Source of the DNA: Defluviitaleaceae bacterium
Lineage (GTDB): Bacteria; Bacillota; Clostridia; Lachnospirales; WRAX01
Direction of reading: 5' to 3'
NCBI GenBank assembly: GCA_009787945.1
Contig: WQSI01000069.1
Location: forward strand, 1 to 9,301
DNA: 9,301 bases
This document shows, piece after piece, positions 6,552-9,301 of this stretch (its first letter is position 1; every line of letters begins with the position of its first letter). The notes under the pieces were generated by a model. That model was given only the letters and a program-made list of their open reading frames with translations. It did no database searches and was not told where the DNA came from. The position numbers were made by a program, and so were the translations under genes.

Positions 6552-7913
6552 ATGGATAAGCTTAAAATATTAACAGGATGTGAGAATTACCATTTTGTAG
6601 GCATTGGCGGAATTAATATGTCTGCCTTAGCAGAGATACTGTGGTCTGAAGGGTTTGGCGTAAGCGGGTCTGATAAGGCAAACTCCCCCACTGTAGAGAA
6701 GTTGCAGGGGCTGGGTATTGCTGTAGCCATTGGGCATAACGAGGCAAATTTGCCTGAAAATGCCCAGGTTTTGGTTTATAATGCTGCCGTGCCTTCTGAT
6801 AATCCAGAAGTGGCAGAGGCGCGGAGGCGCGGGCTTAAATTGCTGGGCAGGGCGCAGCTTCTGGGGCTTTTAATGGAAAATTATGAATACCCCATTTGTG
6901 TTGCTGGCACTCACGGCAAAACCACCACCACCTCTATGCTTGCGGAAATTTTTATGGCATCAGATGCTGACCCAACGGTAATGAGCGGCGGAGTTTTGCC
7001 ATCTATGGGCGGGGCGATGAGGATTGGAAGCCGCAAATTTTTCATAGCAGAAGCCTGCGAATACCACGACAGCTTTTTAAGTTTCTTCCCGAAAGTCGGG
7101 GTTATTTTGAATTTAGAAATGGACCACGGGGATTATTTCGGTGGTGAAGCAGGGTTGCGCCAGTCCTTCCGCAAATTTGCGGAGCTTATACCTAGGGATG
7201 GGCTGCTTGTGATAAATAGCGGGATTAAAGGCTTGGATGAAATTACCAAAGGACTTGAATGTAAAATTTTAACATTCGGTGGTAATGGAGAGATTTGCGC
7301 CTGTGATGTAGAATTTTCCGCAGATGGATGCAGTTTTTGCCGTGTTGAAGGGCTTGGGCAACTTACCCTAGGTGTTCCTGGCGACCATAACATCTCAAAC
7401 GCCTTGGCGGCGATTGCCGTCGCCCGCCATTTTGACCTTCCGTTTGACAAGGCGGCAAGGGCACTGTCAACATTTGGCGGGGCAGAGCGGCGTTTTCAGC
7501 GCAAAGGTCAGCTTAATGGCGCAGAAATTATCGACGATTATGCCCATCATCCAACCGAGGTTACAGCCACCATACAAGCGGCACGAAATATGGAACACAA
7601 CCGCCTTTGGGTGATTTTTCAGCCCCACACCCACGAGCGCACAGCCAAGTTTCTGGATGAATTTGCAGAGGCGTTGCAAGGGGCAGATAAGGTGATAATT
7701 CTCGATATTTACCGCCCAGCAGGTCGTGAGCAAGAAAAAGCAGTGGTTCATGCTCAAGATTTGGTTGACAAAATAGGAGCAAACTGCCATTATGCCCCTA
7801 ATTTTGAGGAAGCGGCGGCATTTGTCCGTAATAACCTAGCAAAAGGCGACATCGCCATAACAATGGGAGCTGGTGACATAAATAAATTAGGCGGCATGAT
7901 ATTGGGGGGTTGA
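6552..7913 (+). CDS. murC: UDP-N-acetylmuramate--L-alanine ligase
   Basis: MurC uses ATP to join L-alanine to UDP-N-acetylmuramate, the first step of stem-peptide synthesis, in the cytoplasm. The 453-residue product is full length. Visible are the N-terminal Rossmann glycine motif HFVGIGGINMSALAE (14-28), the ATP-binding loop GTHGKTT (119-125), the central EACEYHDSFLSF (167-178) and DHGDYF (191-196), GDHNISNALAA near 277-287, and the C-terminal domain with DDYAHHPTE (328-336), FQPHTHERT (356-364) and MGAGDINK (438-445). The EACEY form is the clostridial subtype of the E-DES-D motif. The start has GGAGG six bases upstream. It is divergent from flgF, with a likely promoter between. The next gene has its own promoter overlapping the murC stop, so co-transcription is possible but not required. 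Confidence 0.97.
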   Translation: MDKLKILTGCENYHFVGIGGINMSALAEILWSEGFGVSGSDKANSPTVEKLQGLGIAVAIGHNEANLPENAQVLVYNAAVPSDNPEVAEARRRGLKLLGRAQLLGLLMENYEYPICVAGTHGKTTTTSMLAEIFMASDADPTVMSGGVLPSMGGAMRIGSRKFFIAEACEYHDSFLSFFPKVGVILNLEMDHGDYFGGEAGLRQSFRKFAELIPRDGLLVINSGIKGLDEITKGLECKILTFGGNGEICACDVEFSADGCSFCRVEGLGQLTLGVPGDHNISNALAAIAVARHFDLPFDKAARALSTFGGAERRFQRKGQLNGAEIIDDYAHHPTEVTATIQAARNMEHNRLWVIFQPHTHERTAKFLDEFAEALQGADKVIILDIYRPAGREQEKAVVHAQDLVDKIGANCHYAPNFEEAAAFVRNNLAKGDIAITMGAGDINKLGGMILGG

Positions 7914-7938
7914 TTTTGTCTTTTGTATGTGCTACAAT
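7910..7938 (+). promoter_or_regulatory. Sigma-A promoter of the TSCPD gene, overlapping the murC stop
   Basis: TTGATT (7910-7915) and TACAAT (7933-7938) are separated by 17 bases, with a TGC extended -10 immediately before TACAAT. The -35 box includes the TGA stop of murC (7911-7913). Transcription would start near 7945, about 23 bases before the ATG. Confidence 0.7.
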
Positions 7939-7967
7939 AGACCCAAAACTTTTAGGGGGCTTCACAA

Positions 7968-8219
7968 ATGAAAACAATTTATGAAACAACAGGCACTTGT
8001 GCAAAAGAGATTCACATTGATATAGAGGATGGGATTATCCAATCCATTGAATTTGTCCGTGGCTGCCCTGGAGGCGGCAAGGGCGTTTCTGCCCTGGCTG
8101 TTGGACGCAAACCAGAGGAAGTTATTGGCGTGATTAAGGGCATTATCTGCGGTGACAAGGGGACTTCTTGCCCAGACCAATTAGCAAACGCACTTAGCGA
8201 ACATCTAGCCAAGGCATAA
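7968..8219 (+). CDS. Small TSCPD-domain protein (TIGR03905-type, four cysteines)
   Basis: The 83-residue protein fits the TSCPD family of small proteins with four conserved cysteines: C11 (TGTCAKEI), C33 (RGCPGGGKG), C61 (GIICGDKG) and C68 in the naming motif TSCPDQLA (66-73). The same domain occurs at the C-terminus of some vitamin B12-dependent ribonucleotide reductases, where the cysteines are thought to bind metal or do redox chemistry; the role of the free-standing protein is not established. Its size is normal for the stand-alone family. AGGGGG (7954-7959) lies eight bases before the ATG and a dedicated promoter precedes it. A shared bidirectional terminator closes the gene. It appears cytoplasmic, with no signal peptide. 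Family assignment is strong; function is unknown. Confidence 0.92.
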   Translation: MKTIYETTGTCAKEIHIDIEDGIIQSIEFVRGCPGGGKGVSALAVGRKPEEVIGVIKGIICGDKGTSCPDQLANALSEHLAKA

Positions 8220-8230
8220 AAGTGAAATAA

Positions 8231-8260
8231 AAAAATGGCGGTGATAAAGCCGCCTTTTTT
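8231..8260. terminator. Bidirectional terminator between the TSCPD gene and the NTF2-like group
   Basis: GGCGG (8237-8241) pairs with CCGCC (8250-8254) around an 8-base loop. Beyond one T-T mismatch, five A (8231-8235) pair with five T (8256-8260), and a six-T tract (8255-8260) follows on the plus strand. On the minus strand the A run 8225-8235 reads as a T-rich tract, so it can stop both converging transcripts. Confidence 0.85.
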
Positions 8261-8267
8261 GGCTTTG

Positions 8268-8447
8268 TCAATCTTTGATGGTAACATGGCAATACCCTCT
8301 ATACATCTGCATAATCGGCATTGTTAGCCCACCCACACCAATGCCCGTCAGTAACTTTGGGTAATCGCTACATACCTCTTTCCACATGTCCATGTCAAAA
8401 GTTCTTCCAAGGCGCAAAATTTCGTGATATGTGTCTATTATCGTCAC
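8268..8447 (-). CDS. Unrecognised 59-residue protein, start coupled to the NTF2-like gene
   Basis: This small ORF starts at GTG 8447. The GTG overlaps the TGA stop of the gene before it in a GTGA junction, and GAGG lies eight bases upstream, so translational coupling is likely. The product begins MTIIDTYHEILRLGRTFDMD and continues MWKEVCSDYPKLLTGIGVGG, ending in MYRGYCHVTIKD. The first half looks like an amphipathic helix; the middle Gly-rich stretch (LLTGIGVGGLTMPIM) is hydrophobic but short for a confident membrane segment. Two cysteines (V-C-S and Y-C-H) are present. I do not recognise the family. It ends a few bases before a bidirectional terminator, as the last gene of the NTF2-like group. 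A truncated remnant of a longer gene is the main alternative. Confidence 0.6.
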   Translation of the reverse strand: MTIIDTYHEILRLGRTFDMDMWKEVCSDYPKLLTGIGVGGLTMPIMQMYRGYCHVTIKD

Positions 8448-8785
8448 CTATAAAACCTCACACGGGTGATAATTTCAGCATCAGGGTCAACGGTGTAAAC
8501 CGCCATAACATGCCCCTCGCCATCAATTCCGTTGCGCCCTGTCACCCGCTCTTCGTCAAAAACAAAATTGCCAACCACAGCACGGTGAACAATGCGGCAG
8601 TGAAGGTCTGGGGATGCGTCAAACATCGCTCCATAACGCTGCCGCATGGTTTCCCGCCCCTGCATCAGCACATTTCCTTCAGCGTCCTCACAAACACAAT
8701 CTTCCGAAAAACAAATAACAAAATTTTCAATGTCGCGGTTGTTATAAGCCGCAAGCTGGGCTTCTACTGGTTTTAAAATATTCAT
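8444..8785 (-). CDS. NTF2-like / SnoaL-like domain protein
   Basis: The 113-residue product looks like a single NTF2-like (SnoaL/steroid isomerase-type) domain. An N-terminal helix contains QLAAYNNRDIENFVICFSED, followed by VCEDAEGNVLMQGRETMRQR, and then alternating beta strands ending AVYTVDPDAEIITRVRFYR. The phrase YNxRDIExF followed later by G-R-E-x-M-R is typical of this large family, whose members are enzymes or ligand-binding proteins, so substrate cannot be inferred. The start at 8785 is secure: AGGGAGGA (8791-8798) sits five bases upstream. It follows the NAD kinase gene on the same strand after a 96-base spacer and overlaps the next small ORF by 4 bases. There is no signal peptide; a cytoplasmic protein is likely. 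Confidence 0.8.
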   Translation of the reverse strand: MNILKPVEAQLAAYNNRDIENFVICFSEDCVCEDAEGNVLMQGRETMRQRYGAMFDASPDLHCRIVHRAVVGNFVFDEERVTGRNGIDGEGHVMAVYTVDPDAEIITRVRFYR

Positions 8786-8823
8786 TTTTGTCCTCCCTAT
8801 GGTTTAAGTTTACACCCCCAAGC

Positions 8824-8868
8824 CGTATCATACGAGCTTCGTAGTCGTGTTTATGATGGTTGTGCACA
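8824..8868. repeat. Cluster of short palindromes in the NAD kinase to NTF2-like spacer
   Basis: The 96-base spacer 8786-8881 holds overlapping dyads: CGTAT-C-ATACG (8824-8834), TACGA-GCT-TCGTA (8831-8843), ATCATA (8827-8832) with TATGAT (8852-8857), and the 8-base palindrome TGTGCACA (8861-8868). These could be an operator or a leader structure. None has a T-tract, so no terminator is evident here. On the minus strand TATGAT resembles a -10 box but no good -35 is found. Confidence 0.35.
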
Positions 8869-8881
8869 AAATACCCCCCAT

Positions 8882-9301
8882 TTAAGTCATTTTTTTACGG
8901 AAAAGCTCATAAAAACTTAAATTGCAAGTGCGAATTATGTTGGCGGTGTGTTCGCTTGCCTGCACGGTGATTTCAATAAACTTTTGTTTGGATTTTAAAA
9001 TGTACTCGCCGTCGTATGCAATCATTAGGTCGGGGGAATTTTCAAGTTTTATGGTGATGATGTCCTGATGAGATACAACGGCAGGGCGACCACTTAGGGA
9101 ATGGGGGCAAATGGGCGTTATGGCTATCATCTGGGCATCTGGCTTCAACAATGGCCCACCTGCCGACAGGCTGTAGGCAGTTGACCCCGTTGGTGTGGCG
9201 ATGACCACCCCATCCGCCCGAAAATCGTCCATATATTCGCCATTTAGGTCAATGTGACAGTGGACAAGGCGGGGGTTTTGCCCGCGGTGGACGGTGATGT
9301 C
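8882..9301 (-). CDS. nadK: NAD kinase, C-terminal 139 residues (5' end outside the window)
   Basis: NAD kinase phosphorylates NAD to NADP in the cytoplasm. The frame stays open to the window edge; the first visible residues are DITVHRGQNPRLV. The diagnostic stretch RADGVVIATPTGSTAYSLSA then GGPLL is followed by ITPICPHSLSGRPAVVS and IAYDGE, which together form the C-terminal beta-sandwich domain with the NAD-binding TPTGSTAY motif. The end, FYELFRKKMT, matches the usual F-Y-E-x-L-R-x-K ending, so the C-terminus is complete. The missing N-terminus would carry the GGDGT motif. An ATG at 9232 is internal and not the true start. In many Bacillota nadK is followed by argR and recN; here an NTF2-like gene follows instead. 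Identification is firm. Confidence 0.95.
   Translation of the reverse strand, partial: DITVHRGQNPRLVHCHIDLNGEYMDDFRADGVVIATPTGSTAYSLSAGGPLLKPDAQMIAITPICPHSLSGRPAVVSHQDIITIKLENSPDLMIAYDGEYILKSKQKFIEITVQASEHTANIIRTCNLSFYELFRKKMT

Noticed and set aside
6565..6640. GIGGINMSALAE in MurC as a possibly damaged nucleotide-binding motif
   Set aside because: The glycine core is intact and clostridial MurC proteins vary at the neighbouring positions. All other motifs are present.
8012..8287. 91-codon minus-strand frame (MLPSKIDKAKKGGF...)
   Set aside because: It runs through the bidirectional terminator and then antisense to the TSCPD gene, so it is very unlikely to be translated as a protein.
8321..8776. 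151-codon plus-strand open frame
   Set aside because: It lies opposite the NTF2-like gene and the coupled small ORF, both of which have proper starts. Its Pro/His/Asn-rich translation looks like an antisense shadow.
1..9301. Mobile element, CRISPR array, tRNA/rRNA, phage or defence system
   Set aside because: I found no transposase, integrase, repeat-spacer pattern, tRNA-like fold, or defence-type gene on either strand.

Overview
The window looks like core chromosome from a flagellated, Gram-positive-type anaerobe, most likely a Clostridia-class member of the Bacillota. The evidence is a clostridial-type MurC (EACEYHDSFL segment), paired FlgF/FlgG rod proteins followed by a short FlgJ that has only the rod-binding domain, a RecD2-type helicase, a ComF with a four-cysteine N-terminus, a small TSCPD-domain protein, LysM/amidase wall enzymes, strong GGAGG-type ribosome binding sites and sigma-A-type promoters. 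Base composition looks intermediate rather than AT-rich. I did not identify the species.

Layout. (1) Positions 1-117 hold the C-terminal tail of an unrecognised Pro/Ala/Glu-rich protein, closed by a strong intrinsic terminator. (2) Positions 244-1401 encode a modular N-acetylmuramoyl-L-alanine amidase (PG-binding, LysM, Amidase_3, LysM) with no signal peptide, preceded by a sporulation-sigma-like -10 box. (3) Converging on it with a 5-base gap is a five-gene minus-strand cluster, in transcription order flgF, flgG, flgJ, recD2, comF (6374 down to 1407). It is driven by a good sigma-A promoter at 6436-6464, with a possible partial terminator between flgJ and recD2. (4) Divergent from flgF is murC, followed by a TSCPD-domain gene with its own promoter overlapping the end of murC. 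(5) A bidirectional terminator separates this from a minus-strand group: NAD kinase (N-terminus outside the window), an NTF2/SnoaL-like protein, and a previously unlisted 59-residue ORF whose GTG start overlaps the NTF2 stop codon.

How the genes fit together. The flagellar trio builds the distal rod and its assembly factor. RecD2 and ComF are DNA-processing proteins that share the strand and probably some read-through transcription. MurC adds the first amino acid of the peptidoglycan stem peptide, and the amidase cuts the bond formed at that position (MurNAc-L-Ala), but the two are not in one operon. I found no tRNA, rRNA, CRISPR array, transposase, integrase or phage structural gene. Nothing here amounts to a clear new multi-gene system. 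The most useful leads are the coupled 59-residue ORF, the signal-less amidase with its possible sporulation promoter and convergent antisense arrangement, and the hairpin/start ambiguity at recD2.
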